DNA from: Anniella stebbinsi
Taxonomy: Eukaryota > Chordata > Lepidosauria > Squamata > Anniellidae
Assembly: GCA_029215795.1 (NCBI GenBank)
Contig: JARDYH010000001.1
Location: forward strand, 186,689,654-186,753,653
DNA: 64,000 nucleotides
Reading direction: 5' to 3'
This document shows positions 11,111 to 21,799 of this stretch, piece by piece. Below the pieces are notes generated by a model that had not been told where the DNA came from, did no database searches, and was given only the letters and a program-made list of their open reading frames with translations. The position numbers and the translations under genes are program-made. How positions within the stretch are numbered: position 1 is the stretch's first letter; the number at the start of each line of letters is the position of its first letter.

Positions 11111-11320
11111 GAGTCTTTGGCATGCGATTTTGGTGAAACATCCTTGAACATAGGTCACCAGAAATCAAAAACTCATTGACAGGGTTGAACAATAAATCCA
11201 TTGACAGCTAGTTGTCAACTGGTTTGAAAGTAGTTGAAAATTAGCTGAACACAATCAATAGATAACAATTACCATCAAAACAAAGATCTTTATCACTACT
11301 AGTACAATTATGCCAGAGCA

Positions 11321-11323
<3 letters not shown>

Positions 11324-11353
<30 letters not shown>
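11324..11353. repeat. (TA)n microsatellite
   Basis: About 15 perfect TA units. Confidence 0.95.
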
Positions 11354-11354
<1 letters not shown>

Positions 11355-12023
11355 CAGGGGTTTGTTCCCAATGTGGTGTGTATCCTGTACTCAAAAAAGT
11401 TAAGTGAAAACTAAGTAACGGAGCCCCTTCCATTTACCTCTGTAAGGCATGTTTTCCTGAATAATGAAACCTATTATAATACATACCAGCTTTTATCTCT
11501 GCATCTCTGAAAAACTGTAGAATGCCATAGAACTGAAGGATTAGTTAATGTCTGCAGTAACAGAGGAGCTACATTCATTTTGCAGAAGGCAAATTGGTGA
11601 GACTAGAAGAGAAGGACCTTGCCTAAAAACCCAAGTGCAAGGCAAAGGTGGGGGCTGAACACCAAACACAAAAACACTTGTTTAAATCCTAATGAAGATG
11701 GTGCTGGAGAGGGAAAACATCTTAAGAAATGAAGTTAGAGGAGTGGCAGGAAGTCTGATAGGTGCCAAGAGAGATGTTCATGTGCACATTGATGCTCACA
11801 CAGGCACCACACTGAGGACTCCAGAATGATGTTATTGGTCCAGGTCATGCAGAAGGAAGATGGGTTCAGATATGACATTTCCCATGCAACATTGGAAATT
11901 TCAAGTATTTAAAGGTGAACATTATAGCTTGTTACTTATGTGAGATGGCCCAGAAATTTACAGTCTATTACTGGAAATTTACAGCTTTACAAGATCATTC
12001 AGCCAACACCCAAGAAATATACT
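11354..12023. other. No feature recognised
   Basis: Non-coding; no repeat family identified. Confidence 0.45.
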
Positions 12024-12024
12024 T

Positions 12025-12060
<36 letters not shown>
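12024..12060. repeat. (TC)n microsatellite
   Basis: About 17 TC units after CTTTCTTT. Confidence 0.95.
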
Positions 12061-12063
<3 letters not shown>

Positions 12064-12651
12064 ATAAGAAGGGAAGGGAATTTCAGCATGACTATCAGCT
12101 GATTTCCTGCCTGTTTTTTCCTCCAACCCACAGCTGATTTACAGAGGCAATGAAACCAGGAATAAATTATCTTTATGTCAATCTAGCCAAATGCCCATTG
12201 TTATAATTTAGGCAGAGGGAAGGCCTGTTATGAAGAGGGAAGGCTGGACCATGTGGGGATGGCACCCACCCACTCACATCATTCAAGTCATGTGAGATTG
12301 AATGCCCAAATAAGGCCTACATCTTTTGGCAGGGTCAGGTTTTACTCCTGCTCAATGCCGTTAGTTTGTCTCATGCAACTCCTGGAATAATTGATCGTCA
12401 GCTCTTCATTTGCACACCCCATCCCATCTTAGGGTTTTTTTTTCTTCCCTTGGTGGTAATGCTTGAGTGTGAGTGAATTTGGAAATTGGCTTTATACATG
12501 TGCACATCCTCTTTTAAAATCACTTCAAACTGGAAAAGATGATGGGCACCTTTTATATAGGATGAGACATTTTATTGATTTACTTTCAGTTATAACACAT
12601 CCTGTTCCAAGGAGTCATGAATCAATACTTCTTTGTCAATTTGGACAATTC
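12061..12651. other. No feature recognised
   Basis: Non-coding; nothing clear seen. Confidence 0.45.
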
Positions 12652-12681
12652 AATAATAATAATAATAATAATAATAATAAT
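12652..12681. repeat. (AAT)n microsatellite
   Basis: About ten AAT units. Confidence 0.95.
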
Positions 12682-12881
12682 TGGGATGGGATGGCACTGA
12701 AGAAGCAGTTGCAAGTGGCGGCTGCTTTACACTGATTTGATACATACAACCCATTTGCTACCATGGGAAGTATAGCTGAATAGTTTGCTCTTTCTCAATG
12801 TACACCTGCAAAGCACACATGAGCCATAATGTGTGTGTGCATGGGGGGGTAATTTTATTAGAGATTCATGGGAAAGATACA

Positions 12882-13551
12882 GGCCAGATCTTCTACACCA
12901 AGCAGGATATAACATTTTGAAAACGGTTTGAAAACAGTGGCTGCATTCGGACAACACATTAAGCAACTGAGGGCGGGGGGAAACAATCGTCAGTTGTGTT
13001 GCTTATTGTGTTGTGTGGAGGGGAACACGCCACTCACAAACTACTGACGGTATGCTATTCTGCCCAAATAAGCAACTGAGAGAAACAACTGACTTGCAAG
13101 TTGTTTAGCTCGAAGCCAGTTGTTTAAAGTGTTGTCTGGAGGGGTGAATGTGTTAATGGCATGTGGTGAGTGGGTTAAAACACAAGCCCATAGAGGCAGG
13201 CGACAAGAGCGACCAAAGCGGCGGCTGCCACTCTGCTACAACTGGTGCAACTTGCAGAGGCTGCTGGGATAGAACTGGGAGGACTGAGGGAGGAGGGAGG
13301 GTGGGGAGAGGGGTGGGGGCTGTGTCAGTCAAATGCTGGCTTGACTATTAGTCCACTCAACGCCAGCCCCAACCACCCACAGTTGTGTAGGAATATGTTG
13401 TGTGGGGAGTATCCACAAAATAACCAACTGTGAGTTGGCTACTCAACCCACCATTAACTAATGTCTTGTCCGAATGCAGCCAGTTTGTGGAGTGTGTCCT
13501 GGGCCCCAACAGTTGTCAATACCAATATAAAGCAGTAGTGTAGATCCCGCC
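12882..13551 (+). mobile_element. Family 2 MITE, copy b, split by a family 3 element
   Basis: The left half (12882-12938) has GGCCAGATC, CTACACCAAGCAGGATAT and TTTGAAAAC. The right half (13482-13551) has GTGTGTCCTGGGCCCCAAC, GCAGTAGTGTAGATC and CCGCC. Joined without the insert, the order matches the intact copies at 19899 and 27177. The 3-bp flanks do not match (ACA, TAA), although AAAGATACA occurs on both sides (12873, 13553). Confidence 0.85.
12939..13481. mobile_element. Family 3 DNA transposon (543 bp) inside family 2
   Basis: The terminal inverted repeats are GGCTGCATTCGGACAACACA on the left and the complement of TGTCTTGTCCGAATGCAGCC on the right (one mismatch). The 3-bp duplication AGT is perfect at 12936-12938 and 13482-13484. 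The interior is GC-rich with several CAACTG/CAGTTG words and encodes no transposase. It is a non-autonomous element of PIF/Harbinger-like style. Confidence 0.85.
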
Positions 13552-13932
13552 TAAAGATACATAGGATGGCAGCCCAAGAGACTGATGTCATTTGACTGGC
13601 ATTCTAATCTATTGCATTTGTAGACTTAATGTAAATGAGGTCTGGGGAATGAACAGCCCAAACAGTAGAATTCATAGTTATACTGGCACGGATCCAGAGA
13701 AGTGGCAGATTGCTTCCACTCCTGCATGGGGTCTTTCCAGGTTCGCCCTTCCAGCAGCAGTGCCCTTCCATCCCTGAAAAACATCTCCAAAAAGTCGGGG
13801 CCCCTCCAGAGTTGCATCACTTGTGGCCCAAGGGGCTGCTGCTGGGCAGCCCAGGCTTCTCTGGATCTAAGCCACCAAACATGGCACATACACCGACATG
13901 TGTTTTGGCACACGGGAATGTATGGACCTAAG
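13552..13932. other. No gene recognised
   Basis: Moderately GC-rich, with overlapping open frames on both strands (for example 13626-13991 minus). None resembles a known protein. Confidence 0.45.
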
Positions 13933-14030
13933 TCAGCCTTCCCCAACCCGGCTGGACATACTGGCTGGAGCTGCTGAATGTTGACATCCAAAGCAACTGG
14001 ATGGCACTAGGCTGGGAAAGGCTGCTTTAA
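13933..14030. repeat. Imperfect palindromic dispersed repeat (CCAACCYGG...GGCTGGGAAAGGC)
   Basis: CCTTCCCCAACCCGGCTGGA and CACTAGGCTGGGAAAGGCTG are inverted arms. The same arrangement is clearer at 58061-58170. Confidence 0.5.
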
Positions 14031-14154
14031 GTGCTTTACAAGCACTCTGTGGCATTGTGGTGGTAGTGGTAGGTGGGTGGGTGGGGCCCCACACATCGGC
14101 ATTAACCAGTGCTATTATCACATGAAATCACATACTGGTGCTCTAATGGCATTT

Positions 14155-14490
14155 CAATATCTACAGACAGAGAATAACAGATAGGAACCTAACGATTCTG
14201 GACGGGGCTCCTGTATCATTAGTAGTTGCGTAGAAAAGGGGATTTCAGCCCGTGTCATTTGTATGCAATGAGTTCCTGGTGAAATTCCCTCTTCATCACA
14301 GCAGTAAAATCTGCAGGAGCCCTGCCCTCTTTTGTATCTGGTCACACTAGGTAGGGCTCCTCCAGCTTTAACTGTTGTGATGAAGAGAGAATTTCACCAG
14401 GAACTAATTGCACCGGCTGAAATTCCCTTCTCTGTGCAACTGTTAATGATACAGGAGCCCTGTCCTCCTTTTCATATGGTCACCCTACAG
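14155..14490. mobile_element. Family 5 palindromic DNA element
   Basis: Inverted words recur around the centre: GGGGCTCCTGTATCATTA against TAATGATACAGGAGCCCTGT, and GAAATTCCCTCTTCATCACA against TGTGATGAAGAGAGAATTTC. The right end CCTCCTTTTCATATGGTCAC is the clean family terminus; the left end is decayed. The same family lies at 57489-58043. Confidence 0.75.
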
Positions 14491-14873
14491 TCAGTACCCC
14501 ATCTGTAAATCAGAACGACCTCTCTCTCTCTCTCAGGATTGCTATGGAAAGAAGCATGGAAACAACTTTGCAATGCTCAGTTTTCAGCTATTCTCCTTGA
14601 AGTGTTAGACAAATCCACATGTGTACATGCATCATTCAAGGCCTACAACATCAAACAATTACTTAAATGTGGGAAAGAGCCATCCAAGTTCAAATATAAT
14701 TGGGAGCTTTTATATCACCTGACAACACCAAAACCACAATACTTTTAATGGAGGCAATTTGCACTCCCAGCTGTGAACCATCATGTGACAGATAATCCAG
14801 TCATGGGACATCAATGCACAAGTATTTTTATATCAGCCTTTATCTAATCCTTCAGTCTATTTATGGCCAAAAG

Positions 14874-14877
<4 letters not shown>

Positions 14878-14908
<31 letters not shown>
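14878..14908. repeat. (TA)n microsatellite
   Basis: About 15 TA units. Confidence 0.95.
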
Positions 14909-14910
<2 letters not shown>

Positions 14911-14997
14911 CATAAGACTTAAATTCAGTTGAACATTTAACCGTGAACAAAAACAATATAACCATCACTGTACTAATATAAAATTACCTAACAGCAC

Positions 14998-15075
14998 AAT
15001 CCCACATGTTACTCAGAAGTAAATTAAGTTCAATGGATCTTAGTCCCAGGCAAAGTTGTATAGGACTGCAACCAT
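14998..15075. repeat. Dispersed GCACAATCC...ACTCAGAAGTAA repeat
   Basis: GCACAATCCCACATG, TACTCAGAAGTAA, AAGTTCAATGGATCTTAGTC and GTATAGGACTGCAACC form a short repeat. Related, poorer copies are at 24340-24397 and 43600-43660. Confidence 0.6.
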
Positions 15076-15079
15076 ATGC

Positions 15080-15560
15080 TTACTTTTGACAGTGGGACTT
15101 CTAACGGTTTGGGACCAAGTTACTTGAAGGACCGCCTTCACCCATATCAGCCTGCCTGCACTTTAAGATCAGAAAGAGAGGCCCTTCTCATTTGCCCAGC
15201 TGTGAGGGCAATTAGGTGGGTGTCCACATGGGAGAAGGCCTTCTCTGCAGTGGCCCCACACTTCTGGAACAAACTTCTGTTAGAAGTCCTCTATGCACCT
15301 TCCTTGCAGCGTTTCAAGAAGGCCTTAAAAACATTCTATTTTACCTTAGCCTTCTCATGATGAGCATTGTTATTGTTATTATTGCTGCTATTGTTGATCC
15401 TCCTGTTTGTATTGTTGGTTTTATTGTTTTAATTGAAGCTTTATTGCTTTTAATATTTTTAATATTTTATTGCTTTTAATGTTTTATGTATGTTATTGTT
15501 GTAAGCCACCTTTTGAGGGCTTCTGTCCTGAGACGCGGCCAAGAAATGTTTTAAATAAAT
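15080..15560 (+). mobile_element. L2 LINE 3' end
   Basis: A 94-codon open frame (15076-15360) carries the L2 C-terminus: GPSYLKDRLHPYQPAC, EREALLICP, WEKAFSAVAPHFWNKL and LQRFKKALKTFYF. It is followed by an AT-rich 3'UTR, TGTAAGCCACCTTTTGAGGG and an AATAAATAAAT tail. It is truncated at the 5' end. Confidence 0.85.
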
Positions 15561-16390
15561 AAATAAAATAATAAGTGAATATACATAGGATTGTGCTATC
15601 AGTCTACTTTTCAAGTGTATTTTTGTTTTTAACTAACACTGCATAGCTCCATCTCCATGTTTAGAGCATGAAGGAATTCAAGAAGCTAAATACAAGCAAG
15701 CTGCTTCAGCCAGTGTAATAATTAATCAAGTTGGCATTTAACTGGTCAGATGTAGTTCTCATAATTAACACCCAATGATCACCCAACCACACATATTAGA
15801 ACGTAGTCACATTTTCTGCAGACTCAACCTAATATTTATGGATTATGCACATCAACTTTGTAAAGAGTTTTCACCACAGTTATAAAAACTGCATCATCAC
15901 AATTAGCATAATCAAAAACACAGGAAGTCTTCAACATGATATAAAAACAAAGTCAAATTAAAAAAAGAAAAGAGGGTAGATCGGTAGAACCACAACCAGA
16001 TTCAAAAATGATAGAGAAAAGTATGCCTTTTCCCATCAGAACAATATCACAACACAACACAAGTGTTGTGTGTGAACCAGGCCACTGGTGCTCATTGTGT
16101 AAACTTTATGGACCTGCTAGTATAGAGTGTGTCTGCATGGTTTGGAACAGATATGCTTCTATCTGAGGTGCATCTGTACAGCAGAGACTTCAGATATGCC
16201 GGTCCCTTACCTAACCCAGTTACAGAAGGGAAAGATAGAAAAATGGACCAGGCATGCACAACTCATGAGCAACTGAGCCCACAAGAGCTTCCAAAAACTG
16301 CCTATGCTTTGCTGGCAGCCTGGAAATACACACAAAAAAGTGTGGCAAGATAATAATATATTGCTGGTTGGTCACTAACGAATGTTGACA
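15561..16390. other. No feature recognised
   Basis: AT-rich, non-coding. ACATAGGATTGTGCTATCAG near 15585 is a scrap of the family 6 end. Confidence 0.45.
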
Positions 16391-16399
16391 GATCCTTTA

Positions 16400-16730
16400 C
16401 ACAACGTCATCAACCTCTAGGATCTCCCATGCTTTTCCCCCTGCATCTCACTTTCAAAATGATTGGCGATAACCTGATAAAGAAGGATAATCCAAAATAA
16501 TGGCACTGCCATTAGTGGCTGTATAATGAAACACGTAAAAAACATACAGAATTTACCAAGAAAGGGCGCCGTTGATCCAAAGCAGGTGTCTGCCTGTATA
16601 AAGGAGACAATCTTTTTCCCACAAAGAATCTGGAAGCAGAAGCCCCAGTAAGGATGCAGGATTTTAGCCTGCGAAGCCCCTAGTGTACATCTATTAACAG
16701 TAGCAGTAAACAATGAAAGACTATTTACCT
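16400..16730. repeat. Dispersed repeat, family 7, copy 1
   Basis: CATCAACCTCTAGGATCTCC, CCCAGTAAGGATGCAGGATT and AAGCCCCTAGTG match the same order of words at 28288-28580 (CCAATACCTCTCCC, CCCAGTAAGGCTGCAGGATT, AAGCCCATAGTG). A 98-codon minus-strand frame here is not preserved in the second copy, so it is not a gene. Confidence 0.55.
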
Positions 16731-16982
16731 AATGGAGCCTTGGAATGTTAAGGAAGTATAATCCCTGTCTACAAGGGATTTTCATTATAAAATTGTAATG
16801 ATTAAGGTGCTCTGCAGAGAGAAAGAGGCAAATTAAGCTAGTCATGAATCTCTGGAATATAATTGCTTCATAAAGGCCACAGTTCGAAGTAGTGTTTTAG
16901 CCTAACAATGACCCAACGAGATAGGTCAGATCAAGTGAAAAAGCAGCTGGACACCTTTCGGGGGCACCTCCTCTCCCTCACT

Positions 16983-17108
16983 GGCAGAACCTACACTACT
17001 GCTTTATACCATTTAAATATTGAAAACCATTGGGGCCCAGGACACATTGCATATACAGTTTTCAAACTGCTTTCAAAGTGTTATATCCTGCTTGGTGTAG
17101 ATCTGGCC
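16983..17108 (-). mobile_element. Family 2 MITE, copy c
   Basis: Ends are GGCAGAACCTACACTACTGC and GGTGTAGATCTGGCC. The 3-bp duplication ACT is perfect (16980-16982, 17109-17111). The core GGGGCCCAGGACACA is conserved. Length 126 bp. Confidence 0.85.
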
Positions 17109-17134
17109 ACTGTTTAATCTCAGGTGATCATTTG

Positions 17135-17186
17135 GAAAGGAGGACAGGGCTCCTGAATCTTAAACAGTAGTTTAAAAAAGGGAATT
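17135..17186 (+). mobile_element. Family 5 fragment
   Basis: AAAGGAGGACAGGGCTCCTG and a following AAAGGGAATTTC match the left part of the element at 57489. The rest is missing where the CR1 tail begins. Confidence 0.6.
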
Positions 17187-17493
17187 TCATAGAATCATAG
17201 AATAGTCGAGTTGGAAGGGGCCTGTAAGGCCATCGAGTCCAATCCCCTGCTCAATGCAGGAACCCACCTAAAAGCATCCCTGACAGATGGCTGTCCTGCT
17301 GCCCCTTGAAGGCCTCTAGTTTGGGAGAGCCCACCACCTCCCTAGGTCATGGGTTCCATTGTCGTACTACTCTAACACTCATGTTTTTCTTGATGTCCAG
17401 CCGGAATCTGGCTTCCTGTAACTTAAACTCATTATTCCGTGTCCTGCACTCTGGGATGATCGAGAAGAGATCCTGGCCCACTTCTGTGTGGGA
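17187..17493 (-). mobile_element. CR1 3' end (ATTCTATGA-tail type)
   Basis: Starting with TCATAGAATCATAGAATAG, the sequence is the antisense of the CR1 3'UTR at 5215-5531: CCCCTGCTCAATGCAGG, GGGAGAGCCCACCACCTCCC, CAGCCGGAATCTGGCTTCC and TGGGATGATCGAGAAGAGAT. Confidence 0.9.
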
Positions 17494-18225
17494 TTGAGGT
17501 ATTTGGAGGTGGTCCCAGTCAGGTAAAATTTTTATTGAATCTACCTAAAATTTGCCATCCTTTTCTGCTTTGATTTGTATTATAATTTGAATTAATGGTA
17601 TTTCAATTGGTATAATTTTGACCTTAAAAATTAAATTTTATAGGAGGCCTATCTAACAGACAGACCATACTCCAGAAATGTTTAATGGCAAACAACTAGG
17701 AAAACTGAGAATTAATAACTAATACACAAATCAGTCCAATTTTAGTCAGCCTGTGATCATTTGATCTGTAAATCTGAAAAACAAAATGCAACCAGTTGAT
17801 TATGAGTGGACTGATTTGCAGATTTATTATTAATTTCAATTTTTGCTAGTTGGTGGCCACTAAACAATTTGGTCTATTTGCTAGAATGACCTTCTATGAC
17901 ATTTCATAAATGGGAGTTGTCCACTTAATGCTGCTTGCATGGAGCCAACAACTAACACCTGATAATGAAATAGCGCTCAACTCGTACGGGTTTTCCAGAT
18001 CGAGCCCTTGGGTGTTGCAAGCAAACCCAGGCAGAAATTTATCAGACACTTTGCTTCCATTAATATTTCGCTTTCACAAATACTTCATTTATTGAAAAGG
18101 GAGTTACCTTGAAGAACAGCTTTTTACAGATTTGCACTGGATTTATCTTCATGTTTACAGTTATGAGTCAATAAGTTAGAAATCTGTATCTCACTTGACA
18201 ATGCATGAACAGAAAAAATAATTCA
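17494..18225. other. No feature recognised
   Basis: AT-rich and apparently single-copy within the window. No splice-flanked frame was seen. Confidence 0.45.
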
Positions 18226-18899
18226 TCATCATCATCATTTCATTTATTACGGTCACAGACCAGCAAAGTTAATATAAAGCATGTAAAAGATAGTTTAAAA
18301 GTGTCCTGAGTGCAAAATGCAGTTTTGTAGAATTCTTTCACTCAGGAGGATTGCAACATTTCCCCCCTAATTTGCATTGAGGTCATAAACAAACTTAGAA
18401 ACCCTTTCAGTGATACAGGAGGACACATACATCCCTTAAACAAATTGGTACCAAAGTTGTGGAGTTACTTCCAGAAAAGGCTGCTAATCGTGGAAAAATT
18501 AGCTCCTTTCTGCAGATACTTCATGATTTTAATTACTAGAAGCAAATAAATTAAGAGTTTCAGAAAGATGCTGCATTTTAACACAACTCAGAAGTTCATC
18601 AGAAACAGCACAAAGGGTAGCCATCACCAGCCATGTCTAACTATCATTCTTCTTACGTTAAAAAATAAATAACCTTCTTAATTGAATTTGGCATTTTGGA
18701 ACCTCTAGCTGTCTCCGTATGCATAAGGTGACAGCCTCTTTCTGAACCTGAAAGCATTCAGTGTCACAGAGTAATGCTGATTTGACAGTTGCAGAAATGT
18801 TGCTTACAATTTGGGACACCCTTGACATCATTGTATGCAAAGATTCACAGTGAAATGACTATAATAACATCTTTCTCCTCTATCCACAAACGACTTTTG
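18226..18899. other. Short (CAT)n then unassigned sequence
   Basis: A short CATCATCATCATCATT run at about 18224-18239 precedes TTCATTTATTACGGTCACAG, which looks like a retroposon 3' end on the minus strand. The remainder is unassigned. Confidence 0.35.
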
Positions 18900-18907
18900 C
18901 TTCGTAC

Positions 18908-18928
18908 CTCTCTCTCTCTCTCTCTCTG
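18908..18928. repeat. (TC)n microsatellite
   Basis: About ten TC units. Confidence 0.9.
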
Positions 18929-19189
18929 TCACCCACAGCCCCCTCCTTCAAGCCATGTTTCCTTACCTTTGCCACCTGTTTCAACTCTTTGCTTGCCCTG
19001 TGCTTTGTAGACTTTAATAGCACTCCAACTTTACACTTGCCATTTTTAATGTTACATTTTTGTTACCTTGTGAGGGTGCTGCTGGCTGATGTTGCTCAGA
19101 TCTCTGTCTCTTTCTCGGTGGAAATCCTGTGCTAGATGGTGGTGTAAAATATGGCTTTTGTCACATGCTTTTAATGCTAGGCTGCCATC

Positions 19190-19450
19190 CGCTCCCTTAG
19201 CCTAGGGCGAACGAGAACAAACTACCTAATCGGCGCGCAGCTATCACGTGGCCTGATTACTAGTGCTTGTCTCAGAGTTAACTTCCTGGGGAGCTGCTGG
19301 CTCTGTTGCAGCAAAAGGAAAGGACGGGCACAGGAGATTTCCAGCTGCCCCTGAGATTTCAGCCATACCTGAGTCTTTTCCTGGGTGCAGCTGCTGCTGC
19401 TGCTGCTGCTGCTGGCAGCAGATTAGAAAGAAACCCACACTTTCTGTGTT
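19190..19450 (-). promoter_or_regulatory. Candidate promoter/first-exon region (possible MLPH 5' end)
   Basis: This stretch resembles none of the dispersed repeats in the window and has locally clustered CpGs (around TCGGCGCGCAG at about 19230). It holds an E-box CACGTG at about 19247, of the type bound by bHLH-Zip factors such as MITF. On the minus strand a donor-like CAG|GTATGG falls at 19371/19368, just after a (CAG)n tract. The place, about 13.6 kb upstream of the MLPH coding exon, would suit an untranslated exon 1. The E-box would then be inside intron 1. All of this is inference; donor-like matches are common by chance. Confidence 0.2.
19390..19414. repeat. (GCT)n microsatellite
   Basis: About eight GCT units inside the candidate promoter region. 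A shorter (GCT)5 run lies at about 19746-19762. Confidence 0.9.
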
Positions 19451-19898
19451 GTCAAAGCAGGCACTTGGTCAGTATACAGCAAAAGACAACAATAAGAACA
19501 ACAACATCGAGTTGGGTGTTTGTTTTTTTAAATAGGAATAGAACCTGAAAGCCTCTGAGATTCATCAATGGAAAGCAGGCAAGCACGCCATTCCAGTAGA
19601 GAAGAGGAAAGACAAGAAAGGGGAGGACTTGTTAAAGCATAAAATGACACACTATGAAGAGAGTGGACCCTCTCCCTCTCTCCCTACACCGGAACTAGGG
19701 GTGAGTCAATGAAATTGTTGAAGGAATAGATTCAGGACAGAAAATGCTGCTGCTGCTGCTGCTTCTCCCAATGCTTAATGCCACAAATGGGATGACGGCC
19801 ACTGGTCTAGATTGCTCTAAAATGAATTTAGGTAAATCTATGACTCTATCAAAGGCCATCCATACTAGCCAGGTGAAGCCTTCGTATTCAGAAGCACT

Positions 19899-20029
19899 GG
19901 TCAGATCTACACCAAGCAGGATATGACACTTTGAAAACGGTTTGGAAACTGTCTATGGAGTGTGTCCTGGGCCCCAGCAGTTGTCAAAACCATTATAAAC
20001 CATTTTAAAGCAGTAGTGTAGATCCTGCC
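19899..20029 (+). mobile_element. Family 2 MITE, copy d (intact)
   Basis: Ends are GGTCAGATCTACACC and GTGTAGATCCTGCC. The ACT duplication is perfect (19896-19898, 20030-20032). The core includes GGAGTGTGTCCTGGGCCCCA and TAAAGCAGTAGTG. Length 131 bp. The flanks ATTCAGA and TCTGAAT are inverted, so the target was a short palindrome. Confidence 0.9.
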
Positions 20030-20098
20030 ACTCTGAATATCCGTGGCTGGTGGACAAAATAGGGCAGGACTATTGCCTTCATGCCCTACTTCTAAGGT

Positions 20099-20128
20099 AT
20101 AATAATAATAATAATAATAATAATAATT
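20099..20128. repeat. (AAT)n microsatellite
   Basis: Ten AAT units directly abutting a retroposon 3' end. Confidence 0.95.
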
Positions 20129-20270
20129 TATTTCTTACCCGCCTCTCCGTCTGGATCGAGGCGGGGAACAACAACATGATAAAATACATAAAACTGATTA
20201 AAACATGACACATATTATTAAAACTGCATAAAAATCCTAAAACATCCTAAAACATTCCTAGAAGCTGCTC
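20126..20270 (-). mobile_element. L2-like LINE 3' end
   Basis: TTTATTTCTTACCCGCCTCT and GATCGAGGCGGGGAACAACA, followed by AAAACAT-rich text, is an antisense LINE/SINE 3'UTR. The (AAT)n run is its tail. Confidence 0.55.
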
Positions 20271-20335
20271 ACCAGCTAGGCTAGAACTGACCTTTGGACT
20301 CATCCAGCAGGTCTTTTCTCATGTTCTTAAATAAA
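20271..20335 (+). mobile_element. CR1 3' terminal scrap (TTCTTA type)
   Basis: TTTGGACTCATCCAGCAGG and CTCATGTTCTTA resemble the end of the CR1 at 25740-25780. Confidence 0.5.
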
Positions 20336-20609
20336 CCAAAAAAAATGTAGTCCTGTTTGTAAAACATGTGGATGAACTGCACCAATAGTTGGCCTTCCTG
20401 AATACTCCGTTGCAAGCAGTCTGTCTAAACATGCATAGGATTGTGCCTACGCTTATGCTCAGGTTCATAGGAAGCCAGTGTGGTTGCTATTCCCAAACGT
20501 CAAAAAGTCAGAACTTTATACAGGGCAATTCTTCATGCTACTGAACGAGGGTTATTTGAGGGAGGGAAGGATTTCCCATTTGTTCTTCCACTCTCATGAC
20601 TCTCACTTG

Positions 20610-20634
20610 TCAAACAAACAAACAAACAAACAAA
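20610..20634. repeat. (CAAA)n microsatellite
   Basis: Six CAAA units. Confidence 0.95.
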
Positions 20635-21299
20635 GCATAGTTCTCCCAAACCTTTCCAATTATATTCAGGAAGGAAATAGATGTTTTTAGAAGACTGATT
20701 TTAAGTACTTCTATTATGGAGACAGGAAAGTCAGTATGTTTTTTGTACCAGCCACTTCTTTACATTTTAGCTCTGAAAGGAAAATGGGAGCAAAGTACCT
20801 TTAATTAAAAGTTATGTCTATTGTGTATGTAATAGAACTGGCTTTTTAAAAATAAATCATTACAAAAGGATGGATTGTGGGGTTATTATTCACAATAATG
20901 TGCTTTATACTGGTCTTGATAATATTTTTTCTTCACTGAACCTGATCTCCATCCTCACCAAACAAAGGGCAAAAATTGGCTTCATACTTTGAGAGAAGAC
21001 ACTTCAGTGCAAAGTACATACCTTGTGGGTGATTCCACAGGTTGCTATTAGTGCTCAGTAGTTTGTAGAAAAAATGTTCAAATGCCTGGAATTTGAATTG
21101 ACTTGTTGGTGTAACCAATTAATATTTCTTGCATGGTTATTTCTATATTAAAGGTTGTAGTCAACATGTGAATAGAATAGATTAATTTTACAACATGTGA
21201 AGTGTTGTAAAATAACCAATTAGTGATTTGTTCTCCTATGACAAAAGGAAATTTTATCAGCCTGCATCTCTATAGAAGATATATAATAGAGTTTGCGGC
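20635..21299. other. No feature recognised
   Basis: AT-rich, non-coding. Confidence 0.45.
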
Positions 21300-21309
21300 A
21301 ACTTTGTAG

Positions 21310-21620
21310 GTCATTTTCTCCAAATTCCTGCTTGATGCAGGAAACCCAGTCTTTGTTTAAAGCTCTTTATTAAGTGAGAGCCTATCCACCCCTTTAGATA
21401 ATTGGTTCCATTGACTAACTGCTCTTTCTGTCAAGACGTTTCTCCTATGTTTAACCAAAATCTACCTTCCTGTAAATTAAGGAGGTTAGATCTGCCCCCT
21501 GGAGCTACAGCAAACAAGACTTTGCTCTCTTTTATGTGACAGTTTTATTCTTATATTTTGAGTTTTTAGCTATCCTTCCCAGTTTTGTGTCATCCATAAA
21601 ATTTGTTGAGGATTCCTCGC
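21310..21620 (-). mobile_element. Old CR1/L3-type 3' fragment
   Basis: CTGCTTGATGCAGGAAACCC, TTGGTTCCATTGACTAACTG, CTACCTTCCTGTAAATTAAG, GATCTGCCCCCTGGAGC and CCCAGTTTTGTGTCATCCAT are antisense CR1/L3 words. It is much more diverged than the CR1 copy at 17.2 kb. Confidence 0.55.
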
Positions 21621-21639
21621 AAATATTCATCTAAGTCAG

Positions 21640-21735
21640 CAGTTGGCAACTTGTAGCCCATCAGACTGCAGTTGCTACCATCCCTCATCATTGGTTATAC
21701 TGGTTAGGTTTGATGGCAGTTGTAAAATTTATTCT
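21640..21735. repeat. Palindromic dispersed repeat, degraded
   Basis: AGTTGGCAACTTGTAGCCCA and ACTGCAGTTGCTACCATCCC ... TGATGGCAGTTGTA belong to the same palindromic family as 60262-60372. Confidence 0.45.
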
Positions 21736-21799
21736 TGACAAATCCATGCTGCCTTCTACTAATCACTACATTGTTAAGAAGATACAAACTGGCTGCTTC

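Noticed and set aside
16417..16713. 98-codon minus-strand frame with hydrophobic stretches
   Set aside because: It lies in a dispersed repeat also present at 28.3-28.6 kb, where the frame is not kept.
17900..18140. Possible conserved exon with GTTACCTTG donor-like word
   Set aside because: No open frame flanked by both splice sites and no recognisable protein; left as unassigned.
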